The position numbers and the translations under genes were made by a program. A stretch of 64,000 nucleotides of DNA from Longimicrobium sp. (lineage in GTDB: Bacteria > Gemmatimonadota > Gemmatimonadetes > Longimicrobiales > Longimicrobiaceae). A model generated the notes under the pieces. The model saw only the letters and a program-made list of their open reading frames with translations. It was not told the origin of the DNA and made no database searches. Below, piece after piece: positions 8,572 through 17,609 of this stretch; positions within the stretch are counted from its first letter, which is position 1, and each line of letters begins with the position of its first letter. Where the stretch lies: contig DASVWD010000099.1 of assembly GCA_036389795.1 (NCBI GenBank), positions 1 to 64,000 on the forward strand, given 5' to 3'.

Positions 8572-8701
8572 CGCTCCCTCCTCGCGTGAGGTTTCGCGCC
8601 GCCCCTGGGGATGCGGGGGCCAGCGGGAGGGGTGCGGCAAGACACGTTCCCGCTGCGCTCGCTACGCGCCTTCGCGGGAAGACCCTCTCGAGGGCGGCTC
8701 C

Positions 8702-9316
8702 TCAGCCCCGGCCGGACGAATTGGACGAGGTGGTGCGCGGGCGCAGGCTGTCGGGGCGCATCTGGACGGGCCCGCACCAGGGCCAGCCGCGGTAGCCGGC
8801 GGGCATCAGGCTGTCGGGCTCCATCCCCCCCGGGGGCATGCGGCGCATCCCGCCCGGGGGGCCGCGCCGCCCCGCCTGCAGGGTCCGCTCGTCCACGTTC
8901 TCCCGCGCGATGTCGCAGACGATCCGCCGCTGGTCGGGCGTGAGCGCGGACTCCACGGCGCGCACGGCCGCCTGGTTGTTCTGGCCGATCCGGCGCAGCA
9001 CGGGGAGGAACGCCGCCCGTTGCGCCGAGTCGCGGGGCGCGCGCACCGGCCCACCCGGGCGCGAGCCGGTGATCTCGCGCAGCGAGTCGGTGAGGCGGCG
9101 GTTGGTGGTGCGCAGCTCCTCGGCGATCGAGTCGAGCGCGGTCACCTGCGGCGAGGTCAGGCTCAGCCGCTGGCGCTCGCCGATCAGGCCGTAGATCGAA
9201 GGCGCCTGCGTGCCGCGGTAGGCGGCCATCAGCTCGGGGTCGCGCGGCGTGGGGTCGGCCGTGCCGCAGGCGGCGAGCACGAGCGCCGCGGCGGCGAGAC
9301 GGAGACGGGTCTTCAT
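8702..9316 (-). CDS. Spy/CpxP-like periplasmic lipoprotein
   Basis: 204-residue protein with a lipoprotein signal (LVLAACG, Cys near residue 17). It carries two LTxxQ-type motifs, SLTSPQVTALD and ALTPDQRRIV, in a helical region. This is the hallmark of the Spy/CpxP chaperone and metal-sensor group. The tail is rich in Pro, Gly, Met and Arg (GGMRRMPPGGMEPDS), possibly metal-binding. It is probably an envelope stress protein. It is divergent from the P1 peptidase gene, and the pair may share a regulatory region. Confidence 0.65.
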   Translation of the reverse strand: MKTRLRLAAAALVLAACGTADPTPRDPELMAAYRGTQAPSIYGLIGERQRLSLTSPQVTALDSIAEELRTTNRRLTDSLREITGSRPGGPVRAPRDSAQRAAFLPVLRRIGQNNQAAVRAVESALTPDQRRIVCDIARENVDERTLQAGRRGPPGGMRRMPPGGMEPDSLMPAGYRGWPWCGPVQMRPDSLRPRTTSSNSSGRG

Positions 9317-9464
9317 CGGGCAGACGGGTTGGGGTCCAGCCAGTTCAACGGGTCGGGCGACGCGGATGTGACACCCGGGCGGCCGGTTCTGTTGCGCTCC
9401 GCCGCCGCCCGGTCGATCTTCCCCCGCGAGCCCGCAACCTCCGTACTCCCGAGCCGCCACCGCC

Positions 9465-10658
9465 GTGCCCGCTCTCCCCCGTGTCCTCGCCGCCCTCCTG
9501 GTGCTGACGATGCTCCCCGCGACCGACGGCTCCGCCCAGGCGCGCCCCCGCGCGCGCGAGGCGGGCGTGGTGGCCGGCATCCTCCCGCCCGGCCCGCTGA
9601 ACGCCATCACCGACGTGGCCGGCGTGCGCGTGGGCCAGGTGACGGTCGTCGAGGGCGACTCCGTCCACACCGGGGTGACGGCGGTCCTCCCGCACGGGGG
9701 CGACCTCTTCCGCGAGCGCGTCCCCGCCGCCATCCACGTGGGCAACGGCTTCGGCAAGCTGCTGGGCGTCACGCAGGTGCGCGAGCTGGGCGAGCTGGAG
9801 ACCCCGATCCTGCTCACCTGCACCCTCTGTGTCTGGAAGGCGGCCGACGCGATGGTGGCGTGGCTGCTGGCCCGGCCGGGGATGGAGGACGTGCGCTCCA
9901 TCAACCCCGTGGTGGGCGAGACGAACGACGGCGGCCTGAACGACATCCGCGCCCGCCCGATCCGCCCCGAGCACGTGGTCCGCGCCCTGGAGTCGGCCTC
10001 GGCCGGGCCGGTGGAAGAAGGCTCCGTCGGCGCGGGGGCGGGGACGGTGGCCTTCGGGTGGAAGGGGGGGATCGGCACCAGTTCGCGGCGGCTCCCGGCG
10101 AGCCTGGGCGGCCACACGGTGGGGGTGCTGGTGCAGAGCAACTACGGCGGGGTGCTGACGATCAACGGCGCGCCGGTGGGGCGCGAGCTGGGCCGCTACG
10201 CCTTCCAGCGCGAGCTGGCGCCGCCCGCGGCGGGGCCCGGGGACCGCGGCGACGGCAGCATCATGATGGTGGTGGCCACCGACGCCCCGCTCGACGCGCG
10301 CAACCTCGAGCGCCTTGCCGCGCGCGCGCTCACGGGGCTGGCGCGCACGGGGGCCAGCATGACCAACGGCTCGGGCGACTACGTGATCGCCTTCTCCACC
10401 GCCGCCGAGGTGCGCCGCCGCGGAGGCGCCACCCCGGCCAGCGTGGCCGACCTGCCGAACGACGCCCTCTCGCCGCTCTTCCAGGCCGTCGCCGAGGCCA
10501 CGGAGGAGGCGATCTACAACTCGCTCTTCCGCGCCACCACCGTCCGCGGCCGCCGCGCCACCGTCGAGGCCCTCCCGCTGGACCAGACGCTCGAGGTCCT
10601 GCGCCGCTACGACGCGCTCCACTGGGACCGCACGCTGCCGCCGGGCCGCAGGCCGTAG
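9465..10658 (+). CDS. secreted P1 family peptidase (DmpA/BapA-like)
   Basis: 397-residue N-terminal-nucleophile hydrolase of MEROPS S58 type. A signal peptide (hydrophobic residues 5-20, then GSAQA) precedes the domain opening GPLNAITDVAGVRVGQVTV. The autocatalytic cleavage point is the Gly-Ser of GDGSIMMVVATDAPL, near residue 265; the new N-terminal Ser becomes the nucleophile. Family members are L-aminopeptidases, D-esterases or beta-peptidyl aminopeptidases. The chosen start is GTG. The signal peptide places it in the periplasm or outside. Confidence 0.88.
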   Translation: MPALPRVLAALLVLTMLPATDGSAQARPRAREAGVVAGILPPGPLNAITDVAGVRVGQVTVVEGDSVHTGVTAVLPHGGDLFRERVPAAIHVGNGFGKLLGVTQVRELGELETPILLTCTLCVWKAADAMVAWLLARPGMEDVRSINPVVGETNDGGLNDIRARPIRPEHVVRALESASAGPVEEGSVGAGAGTVAFGWKGGIGTSSRRLPASLGGHTVGVLVQSNYGGVLTINGAPVGRELGRYAFQRELAPPAAGPGDRGDGSIMMVVATDAPLDARNLERLAARALTGLARTGASMTNGSGDYVIAFSTAAEVRRRGGATPASVADLPNDALSPLFQAVAEATEEAIYNSLFRATTVRGRRATVEALPLDQTLEVLRRYDALHWDRTLPPGRRP

Positions 10659-11162
10659 GCGACCGTCCGATCGAACCGACGAGGCCGGTTGATGTCGGCC
10701 GGTTGAGTCGGCCGGTTGAAACCGGCCGCTACAACGGCGCAAGTCCGCCTGCGCGGACTCCCGCGGCGAGATCGGCGCGCGACGCAGCCTGCCGCGCCGC
10801 CGCGAGTTCCGCCGGGCGAGGCAGGCCTCGCCCCTACGGGCAAGGCGCCGCCGTACGCCGTACCCCGTACCTCGCACTTTGTACTTTCGTACTTTCGTAC
10901 TTTCGCACTCACGCACTCACGCACTTCCGTCCCTCCCCCACACCACTCGCCCCTCGTATCCACACCTCGCCCCGCGCGGGCAGAACTTCCCCCCCGCGGA
11001 CGTTCAATTGCAACGTGCGCCGGAGGGTGCGACCGGCGGTTGCGGAATGGCGACAAGTCCGCGCCGCACCTTGACATACGGAGCCCGATGCGGCAACGTC
11101 CAGTATTCGCAAAACCTGCCGGCCGTCCGAGCGCGCGCTGTCCTTCTGCCGGGGCCTCTCCC
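10659..11162. repeat. repeat-filled gap with octamer tract C2
   Basis: 504 bp without a supported gene. In order it holds a GGCCGGTTGA repeat cluster, an AAGTCCGCCTGCGCGGACT hairpin of a dispersed family, a GGGCGAGGCAGGCCTCGCCC half of the 103-bp element ending CCCCTAC near 10842, and degenerate TACTTTCG/CACTCACG octamers at 10873-10928. A TTGACA at 11071 could be a -35, but no -10 at proper spacing is convincing. Confidence 0.6.
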
Positions 11163-13652
11163 ATGCGGACCAGACTTCTCCTCCCGATCCTCCTCCTCGG
11201 AGCCGCCGCGCGGCTCTCCGCCCAGACCGTGGCGGGCGAAGCCGTCGACCCCGAGAGCGGCGAGCGCATCTCCAGCGCCATGGTGGTGCTCCTGGACGCG
11301 GCCGGCAGCGAGGTGGGGAGCACCCTCACCGACGACGCCGGCCGCTTCGTGCTCCGCGCCGGCGGCCCCGGCACCTACACCCTGCGCCTGGAGCGGGTGG
11401 GCTACGCCAATGCCACCTCCCCGGCGCTCCGGCTGGAGGCGGGGCAGACGCTGCAGTACCGGCTCTCGGCCGCCGCCCAGCGCATCCAGCTGCAGGGGAT
11501 CGTGGTGACCGGGAGGAGCCGCTGCGCCCCGCGCGCGCAGGGGGGCGTGCAGGTGACCACCCTGTGGGAGGAGGCCCGCAAGGCGCTCCGGGGCACGCGC
11601 GGCACCGAGGAGGCGCGCCCCTACCGCTACCTGGTCAGGCGCTGGACCCGCGCCACCCGCGCGGGCGACGACCTGGTGCTGCAGGACAGCTCGGGGACCC
11701 AGAGCGCCTTCCTGGCCAAGCCGTTCGTGAGCGTCCCCGCCTACCGCCTGGAGCTGGGGTGGGTGCAGGCCGAGCGCGGCAACACCGTCTACTTCGCCCC
11801 CGACGCCGACATCCTCACCTCGGGCTTCTTCCAGGAGTCGCACTGCTTCCACGTGGCCGAGGCCCCGCGCGGGCACCGCGACTGGGTGGGGCTCGCCTTC
11901 GAGCCCGTGCGCGAGCGGCGCGTCCCCGACGTGGAGGGGGTGCTCTGGCTCGACGCCGCCACCGCCGAGCTGCGCCGCCTGGAGTACCGCTACACCGGGC
12001 TCAACATCCGCGGCCCCGTGGCGGGCCGCCTGGGCGGCGAGGTGGACTTCCACCGCCTCCCCGATGGCGCCTGGATCGTGCGCAGCTGGCGCATCCGCCT
12101 GCCGATGGTCGAGGAGCAGAGCACCGCCGTGGGCGGCTTCCGGCACCTGGCCGTGATCACGGCGCTGCGCGAGGAGGGCGGCGACGTTGCCGAGATCCGC
12201 ACCGCCGGCGGGCGCCCGGTGCCGCTGGAGGGCCTCGCCCAGCTGGCCGGCGCCGTCTACGACAGCACCCGCGCCCGGCCGCTCGCCGGCGCGCGGGTGT
12301 CGCTCTCGGGCACCCAGCTCGCCGCCGTCACCGACTCCGCCGGCGCCTACGTGCTGCGCGACCTGGCCGCGGGCGAGTACGAGGTCGAAGTCACCCACCC
12401 GCGGCTCGACTCGCTGGGCCACGCCTTCGACCCCGCGCGGGTGAGCGTGCGCCGCTCGGCCACCGCCCGCCGCGACTTCCACGTGCCCTCCATGGGCACG
12501 CTCCTCACCCAGGCGTGCCCGCGCACCCCCGGGACGGCCGCCCTGGCCGGCCGGGTGCGGAGCACCGACGGGGTGGCGCTGCCCGCCGCGCCCGTCACCG
12601 TGTCGTGGACGGGCGAGGCCGGCGCCGACAGCGTGCGGCTGCAGGCCGACGCCGGCGGCGTCTTCCGCGCCTGCTCCGTCCCCGTGGGCGTGCCGCTGCA
12701 GGTGCGCGCGGCCATGGGCGGCTCCACCGCCACCTCCACGCTGCGCCTGGCCGCCGACCAGCGGGCGCACCAGGACCTCTCCATCGACCTGCCGCGCACC
12801 ACGCTGGCCCAGGCGGCGGCCGCGGCCGCGCGCAGCGCCCCCGCGGGCGTGGCGGAGCAGGCCATGGCCCGCACCGTCACCGGGCAGGTGATCGACGCGT
12901 CCACCAACCGGCCGGTGGGCGCCGCCACGGTACATCTGGGCGGGCAGCGCGTGCTCACCGGCCGCGACGGGCGCTTCCTCTTCGAGGAGGTGCTGCCGGG
13001 GCAGTACGCGCTGCAGGTGTCGCACGCCAGCTACCCCGAGCGCAGCACCTTCGTGAACGTCCTGGACGCGCCCGGCACCGACATCGAGGTCAAGGTGGCC
13101 CCGGCGGAGAACCGCGGCTCGTCGGCGGCCGAGTCGCGCGTGGCCGCCCAGGCCAACACCGAGGCGGTGGCGAGCGCCGAGACCGGGACCGATGCCGCCC
13201 AGCGCGGGGGCGCCGCCGCGCAGGGGCAGGCGGTGGCGCTGCAGCCGATCGTCGCCACCGCGCGCCCGATCCAGCGGCTGGCCGGCACCGGCCGCTCGCG
13301 CGGGGCGCGCAGCACCCGCATCACCCGCGAAGAGATCGAGCCGCGCCTGGAGGCCATGCACAGCGTGGGCGACCTGGTGCGCACCATCCCCGGCATCAGC
13401 GTGCTCGACGACCCGCGGGCGCTGCGCTTCCTCACGCGCGGAACGGTCGTCTCCGTGTTCGTCGACGGGCTGTACGCCGACGACATCATCGTGCGCAACC
13501 TGCAGCCCAAGAGCATCGAGAGCGTGGAGTTCATCCCCAACGGCGACCCGCGCTACGCCATGGGCCCCATCCTCCTGGTGTGGACGCTCACCGGCGAGCG
13601 CGGCTCGCGCCGCGAGGTCGTGGAGCGGCCCAACGCCAACACGCAGCCCTGA
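11163..13652 (+). CDS. secreted carboxypeptidase-regulatory repeat protein with C-terminal TonB plug
   Basis: 829-residue protein with a signal peptide (LLLPILLLGAAARLSAQ). It has three beta-sandwich carboxypeptidase-regulatory-like domains near residues 19-100, 360-450 and 575-650. Between the first two is a domain resembling the DUF5686-type region of surface proteins. The last 120 residues match a TonB-receptor plug: TRITREEIEPRLEAMHSVGD, then IPGISVLDD and FVDGLYADD. No 22-strand barrel follows; the protein stops after about 45 more residues. The ATG is chosen because the signal peptide begins there. It is probably an envelope-associated carrier or binding protein. Confidence 0.7.
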   Translation: MRTRLLLPILLLGAAARLSAQTVAGEAVDPESGERISSAMVVLLDAAGSEVGSTLTDDAGRFVLRAGGPGTYTLRLERVGYANATSPALRLEAGQTLQYRLSAAAQRIQLQGIVVTGRSRCAPRAQGGVQVTTLWEEARKALRGTRGTEEARPYRYLVRRWTRATRAGDDLVLQDSSGTQSAFLAKPFVSVPAYRLELGWVQAERGNTVYFAPDADILTSGFFQESHCFHVAEAPRGHRDWVGLAFEPVRERRVPDVEGVLWLDAATAELRRLEYRYTGLNIRGPVAGRLGGEVDFHRLPDGAWIVRSWRIRLPMVEEQSTAVGGFRHLAVITALREEGGDVAEIRTAGGRPVPLEGLAQLAGAVYDSTRARPLAGARVSLSGTQLAAVTDSAGAYVLRDLAAGEYEVEVTHPRLDSLGHAFDPARVSVRRSATARRDFHVPSMGTLLTQACPRTPGTAALAGRVRSTDGVALPAAPVTVSWTGEAGADSVRLQADAGGVFRACSVPVGVPLQVRAAMGGSTATSTLRLAADQRAHQDLSIDLPRTTLAQAAAAAARSAPAGVAEQAMARTVTGQVIDASTNRPVGAATVHLGGQRVLTGRDGRFLFEEVLPGQYALQVSHASYPERSTFVNVLDAPGTDIEVKVAPAENRGSSAAESRVAAQANTEAVASAETGTDAAQRGGAAAQGQAVALQPIVATARPIQRLAGTGRSRGARSTRITREEIEPRLEAMHSVGDLVRTIPGISVLDDPRALRFLTRGTVVSVFVDGLYADDIIVRNLQPKSIESVEFIPNGDPRYAMGPILLVWTLTGERGSRREVVERPNANTQP

Positions 13653-13679
13653 TCCCGGAGCCGGGCCCGGCCCCCCCCC

Positions 13680-13726
13680 GCGCCCGCCCGCGGCCCTTGC
13701 GCGCCGCGGGCGGGCGCCCGATTTTG
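13680..13726 (+). terminator. strong rho-independent terminator
   Basis: GCGCCCGCCCGCGGC and GCCGCGGGCGGGCGC form a perfect 15-bp stem with an 8-nt loop, followed by CCGATTTT. It lies 28 bp after the plug-protein stop codon. Confidence 0.75.
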
Positions 13727-13856
13727 CCGCCCCGCGCGGCCCGGCACCCCGTCCCGCCCGCTCCGCCCCGCACCCGGCTCGACAGGCACGCGAGTCCGCC
13801 CCGGCGTGCCGGATCCTGTTCCATCCACCACCCCCGTAGTCACGAGTTTTCCGCAG

Positions 13857-14498
13857 ATGGCGATGGAAGCGACGGATGCCGCCGAGCTGATCGCAGAGAT
13901 CAGGGAGGAGCGCGCCGAGCACGAAGCCGACGAGAAGTTCCGCAACCGGGCCGCGCTGCTGATCGCCATCCTGGCGGCGGCGCTGGCGATCGGCAGCCTG
14001 GGCGGCGGCAACGCCACCGACGACCTGGTGCACAACAACATCAAGGCGAGCGACACCTGGGCCTTCTACCAGGCCAAGAACGTGCGCCAGACCGCCTACC
14101 GCCTGGCCGCCGACGAGCTGGAGGTGCGGCTCGCCGCGCCGGGGCTGGCCCCCGAGGCGCGGCGGGCGCTCGAGGAGAAGCTCGGTCGCTACCGCGAGAC
14201 CATCGCCCGCTACGACGACGAGCCCGACCCGCGGGCGCCGGGCGACAGCCTGCGCGGCGAGGGGAAGAAGCAGCTCTCGGCGCAGGCGCGGGCCTACGAG
14301 CGCGAGCGCGAGCGGGCCGGGGCGCGCGACGGCAACTTCGACTACTCCGAGGTCTTCCTGCAGCTGGCCATCGTGCTGGGCTCCGTGGCCATCCTGGCCA
14401 CCTCGCGCAGGGTGCTGGCGGTCTCCGTGGCGCTGGGCGCGCTCGGCACGCTGCTGATGCTCAACGGCTTCCTCCTGCTCTTCCCCCTGCCCTTCTGA
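13857..14498 (+). CDS. DUF4337 family membrane protein
   Basis: 213-residue protein. A first hydrophobic helix (LLIAILAAALAIGSL, residues ~38-52) precedes a charged soluble domain with N-N-IKASDTWAFYQAKN, a DUF4337 signature. Two further helices (VFLQLAIVLGSVAILA and the C-terminal stretch ending LLLFPLPF) follow. It probably sits in the inner membrane with the long helical domain on one side. The function of this family is unknown. The start MAMEATDAAE is preferred over an upstream GTG because of composition. Confidence 0.7.
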   Translation: MAMEATDAAELIAEIREERAEHEADEKFRNRAALLIAILAAALAIGSLGGGNATDDLVHNNIKASDTWAFYQAKNVRQTAYRLAADELEVRLAAPGLAPEARRALEEKLGRYRETIARYDDEPDPRAPGDSLRGEGKKQLSAQARAYERERERAGARDGNFDYSEVFLQLAIVLGSVAILATSRRVLAVSVALGALGTLLMLNGFLLLFPLPF

Positions 14499-14536
14499 GC
14501 GTCGAAGCGCTTCGAACGGCGAACGGCGACTGCGGA

Positions 14537-14680
14537 TTCGGGCGTGTCCCCCTGAAGGGGGCCGGGCTGCGCGCGCGGTAGGGCACGATACGACTGTGCC
14601 CAACCGCGCCGGGCCCGGTCGTGCCAAACCCCCGGCACGCCCGGTCCCGGCCCTCCGGGCGCGCATCCCTCACGCAACTG
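14537..14680 (-). repeat. ~150-bp structured intergenic element (copy A1)
   Basis: The element lies in minus orientation. It has hairpin 1 (CCGGGCGTGCC/GGCACGACCGG, loop GGGGGTTT) and hairpin 2 at 14581-14601 (GGGCAC/GTGCCC, loop GTCGTAT). It ends with the conserved GAGGGATGCGCGCCCGGAGG side near 14680. Copies lie at 30461, 38541 and 52107. It fills half of the 313-bp gap before the His-rich secreted protein. Confidence 0.8.
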
Positions 14681-14710
14681 CAGGGGACAGGGTACAGCCG
14701 GCTCCGACCC

Positions 14711-14744
14711 TGCACTTTCGCACTTCGCACTTCGCACTTTCGCG
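14711..14744. repeat. CACTTTCG/CACTTCG repeat tract (C3)
   Basis: Degenerate tandem 7-8-mers (GCACTTTCG, GCACTTCG) sit 30 bp beyond element copy A1 and about 70 bp before the next start codon. Confidence 0.65.
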
Positions 14745-14811
14745 CCCTCCGCCGCGCGACTAGCTTCCGACCACCCCGACCCACGCTCAACCCTTCGCGG
14801 AGATCCACCCG

Positions 14812-15495
14812 ATGCGAACGCTGATCCTCGCCGCCGCCCTGGTGGGCGCCGCCGCGCCGCTCGCCGCGCAGCACCAGCACGGCGGCGGCGCCGGCGGGCA
14901 CGCCCACGGCGCCGCCCCGCACACCACCCTCCCCGGCGGCTGGCACGCCCGCGCCGACCGCGCCGACGCGAAGCTGGAAGAGGTGACCTTCACCGCCATG
15001 GGCGGCGGCTATCACGTGACCTCGGGGCCGGCGGCCATCTACTGGAACCCGGCCAACGCCGCCAGCGGCGAGTACCGCGCCCGCGCCACCTTCACCCAGA
15101 CGCGCGCCCCCGAGCACCCCGAGGCGTACGGGCTGGTCCTGGCCGGCAAGAACCTCGACGGGGAGGCGCCCCAGGGGCCCGACTACATGTACTTCCTGGT
15201 GCGCGGCGACGGGAAGTACATGGTGCGCCACCGCGCCGCCAACGGCGACCTGCACGACATCGTCCCCTGGACCGAGCACGCGGCCATCGCCAGGGCCGAC
15301 ACGCAGGGCAGGGCCACCAACGCCGTCGCCGCCGAGGCGGGCGCCTTCGGCGTGCGCTTCCTGGTGAACGGCACCCGGGTGGCCGAGTTCCTCAAGTCGC
15401 AGGTGCCGTATCTCAACACCGACGGCATCGTGGGCCTGCGCGTGAACCACCGGCTCGACGTGCACGTCGCCGACTTCGCCGTCGAGCGGCGGTAG
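14812..15495 (+). CDS. secreted His-rich protein, concanavalin-like fold suspected
   Basis: 227-residue protein with a signal peptide (LILAAALVGAAAPLAAQ). A short His/Gly linker (HQHGGGAGGHAHGAAPH) follows and may bind metal. The remainder shows beta-strand periodicity with Y-W-N-P and YGLVLAGKNLDG segments. It resembles lectin-like/DUF1080-type glycan-binding domains (YMYFLVRGDGKYMVRHR; VNGTRVAEF; VGLRVNHRLDVHVADF). It is probably periplasmic or extracellular. Family assignment is tentative; a catalytic site was not seen. Confidence 0.6.
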   Translation: MRTLILAAALVGAAAPLAAQHQHGGGAGGHAHGAAPHTTLPGGWHARADRADAKLEEVTFTAMGGGYHVTSGPAAIYWNPANAASGEYRARATFTQTRAPEHPEAYGLVLAGKNLDGEAPQGPDYMYFLVRGDGKYMVRHRAANGDLHDIVPWTEHAAIARADTQGRATNAVAAEAGAFGVRFLVNGTRVAEFLKSQVPYLNTDGIVGLRVNHRLDVHVADFAVERR

Positions 15496-15525
15496 CTCTT
15501 ATCGTCGAACCGGGTAGAGACTTTT

Positions 15526-15588
15526 CTCACGCAGAGTCAGCAGAGTCGGCAGAGAACCCCTCTGTTGACTCTGCTGACTCTGCGTGAG
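15526..15588. repeat. 63-bp imperfect palindrome (copy B1)
   Basis: CTCACGCAGAGTCAGCAGAG pairs with GACTCTGCTGACTCTGCGTG across a short asymmetric centre. It starts 30 bp after a stop codon. An almost identical copy lies at 22875-22937. It may act as a terminator hairpin for the flanking convergent genes. Confidence 0.75.
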
Positions 15589-15694
15589 GCCTGATGTTTT
15601 CCGGATCCGGTACAGGCGGCGGGCGACGAACGGGAGCGGGGCGGCGGACCGAAGTCCGCCGCCCCGCTCGTCGGTCTCGATCCCGCGGCGGAGG

Positions 15695-17446
15695 CTATCG
15701 CTTCGTCGTGTCGCCGCGGGGGGTGTCGGCCGGGCGCGGGGCGGCGGGAGCGGTGGCGCCGCGCCGGGCGGGGTCGATCCACCAGCGGGTGGCGCTGGTG
15801 AGCTCGCCGCGGATGTCCATCTCCGCGTCGCGCAGGCGCCGGCTCACGCCCGTCAGGCGCTTGGGGTAGTAGAGCACCGTGTACGGCGACTCCTGCACCA
15901 TCAGGTGCTGGTACTCCTTCCACAGCGGCATCGCCTGGTCGCGGTCCATCAGCACGGCGAGCGTGTCGATGAGCTGGTCCGCGCGCGGGTTGCAGTACCC
16001 CACGTACTGGTACGGCCTCTCCAGGTTGGTGCAGTGCAGGATGTCCTTGTCGTCCTTGCGGAAGTAGTCCACCCACGAGTTCACCGTCGCCTCGAAGTCG
16101 CGGGTGCGCTTCCCGCCGGCCCCTTCCGTCCCCTGCAGCTGGCTGATGAGCGTGTTCCACTCCACCAGCCGCGGCGTCACCTGCACTCCCAGCTTGGCGA
16201 GCTGCGCCTGCACCACCTCGGTGATGTCCTTGCGCAGGTCGTTGCCCTGGTTGGTCTTGAGCGAGAAGCGCAGCGGCACCCCCTGCGCGTTCTCGAGCGT
16301 CCCGTCGCCGTTGCGGTCGGTCCACCCCGCCTCGGTGAGGAGGCGGCGCGCCTGCACCGTGTCGTACGGCAGGATCGTCTGCACGTCGGTGGTGTCGTAG
16401 CTCCAGTGCGCCGGCGTCACCGTCGAGCGCCCCACGTCGGCGTAGCCGTACAGGAGCGCGTCCACGATCTGCCGCCGGTCGATCCCCATGGTGAGCGCCC
16501 GCCGCACCCGCGCGTCGGAGAACTGCGGCAGGCGCGTGTTCCAGGCGATGTACACCCACTGCCGGTTGGGCGCGGCGATCAGGCGCGTGTTGGGGTTGTT
16601 CTGGATCTGCGCGGCCATGTCGGGCCGGGGCCCCAGGTAGATGTCGATGCGCCCCGTGAGCAGCTCGGTGAGCAGCGTGGTCTGCTCGGGGATGTTGCGG
16701 TAGACCACCCGGTCCACGTACGGGCGGCCGCCCAGCGCCTCGGGGAACGAGTCGTTGGCCTGGAACACCCACTCCTGGTTGGGAACGGCGCGCACGAAGC
16801 GGAACGGCCCGTTCCCCACCGGCGTCTTGGTGCCGAACGGGTGGTTCAGCAGCTGCTCCGGCGGCACCCTGCCCAGGATGTGCTCGGGCATCGCGGGCGT
16901 CTGGTACCACATGTCCATGAAGTCGGAGTGCGGCCGCAGGCGGAACTTGATCGTGTAGTCGTCCACCAGCACCGCGCGCTTGTCGTAGAGGTCGAACCCG
17001 CTGGCGTTGGGGAACGCCGTCTTGGGCTCGACCGCGCGCTGGAAGGTGAAGAGCACGTCGCGCGCGGTGGTGGGCCGCCCGTCGTGCCACTTCACGTCGC
17101 GGCGCAGGTGGAAGGTGAGCTCGATGGTGTCGGGCTTCACCCGCGCGGTGTCCCAGCGCTCGGCCAGCCAGGGCGTGGGGTTCAGCTTCTCGTCGTACTT
17201 GATGAGCGGCATGAACAGCAGCTCGCGCTGCACCGAGTTGCTGTTGTTGTCGCTGGAGGTCAGCGCGTTCATCGACTGCAGGTCGCCGTAGGCGCCGATG
17301 GTGACGGTGCCGCCGAACTTCTGCTCTTCGGGGACGTTGTCGTCCTCGCCGCCGCGGGCGGCGCCGCCGCGGTCGCCGTTGCAGGCGCCCAGCGCCGCGG
17401 CCGACAGGAGGGCGAGGAGCGCGGCGCGCAGGGTGGAACCAGACAT
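15695..17446 (-). CDS. oligopeptide ABC transporter substrate-binding lipoprotein
   Basis: 583-residue family-5 solute-binding protein. The lipobox LGAC (Cys near residue 21) is followed by an acidic linker. The domain begins GGTVTIGAYGDLQSMNALTS. Conserved segments include TFHLRRDVKWHDGRPTTARD and the VRRALTMGIDRRQIVDALL motif of DppA/OppA-type proteins. It should bind peptides or nickel chelates and hand them to a permease. No permease or ATPase gene is nearby, so it is an orphan binding protein here. It is convergent with the His-rich secreted gene. Confidence 0.9.
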   Translation of the reverse strand: MSGSTLRAALLALLSAAALGACNGDRGGAARGGEDDNVPEEQKFGGTVTIGAYGDLQSMNALTSSDNNSNSVQRELLFMPLIKYDEKLNPTPWLAERWDTARVKPDTIELTFHLRRDVKWHDGRPTTARDVLFTFQRAVEPKTAFPNASGFDLYDKRAVLVDDYTIKFRLRPHSDFMDMWYQTPAMPEHILGRVPPEQLLNHPFGTKTPVGNGPFRFVRAVPNQEWVFQANDSFPEALGGRPYVDRVVYRNIPEQTTLLTELLTGRIDIYLGPRPDMAAQIQNNPNTRLIAAPNRQWVYIAWNTRLPQFSDARVRRALTMGIDRRQIVDALLYGYADVGRSTVTPAHWSYDTTDVQTILPYDTVQARRLLTEAGWTDRNGDGTLENAQGVPLRFSLKTNQGNDLRKDITEVVQAQLAKLGVQVTPRLVEWNTLISQLQGTEGAGGKRTRDFEATVNSWVDYFRKDDKDILHCTNLERPYQYVGYCNPRADQLIDTLAVLMDRDQAMPLWKEYQHLMVQESPYTVLYYPKRLTGVSRRLRDAEMDIRGELTSATRWWIDPARRGATAPAAPRPADTPRGDTTKR

Positions 17447-17609
17447 GGTCGCTCCGGGAAGATGGTCGGAGTCGTGGGGCGCGGAAAACAGGGAAGATTA
17501 CGTCTACTCACCCCCCGTACGCTAGGTTCCGAGCACGACCTGTCTCTCGGCGGCGGCTTGGGAGCGGGCGGAGCACGGCTCCGCGCGGGGGACGAAGGAC
17601 GAGCCGGCG

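Noticed and set aside
11071-11099. TTGACA as promoter of the plug-containing gene
   Set aside because: No -10 hexamer occurs at 15-19 bp; only the -35 matches.
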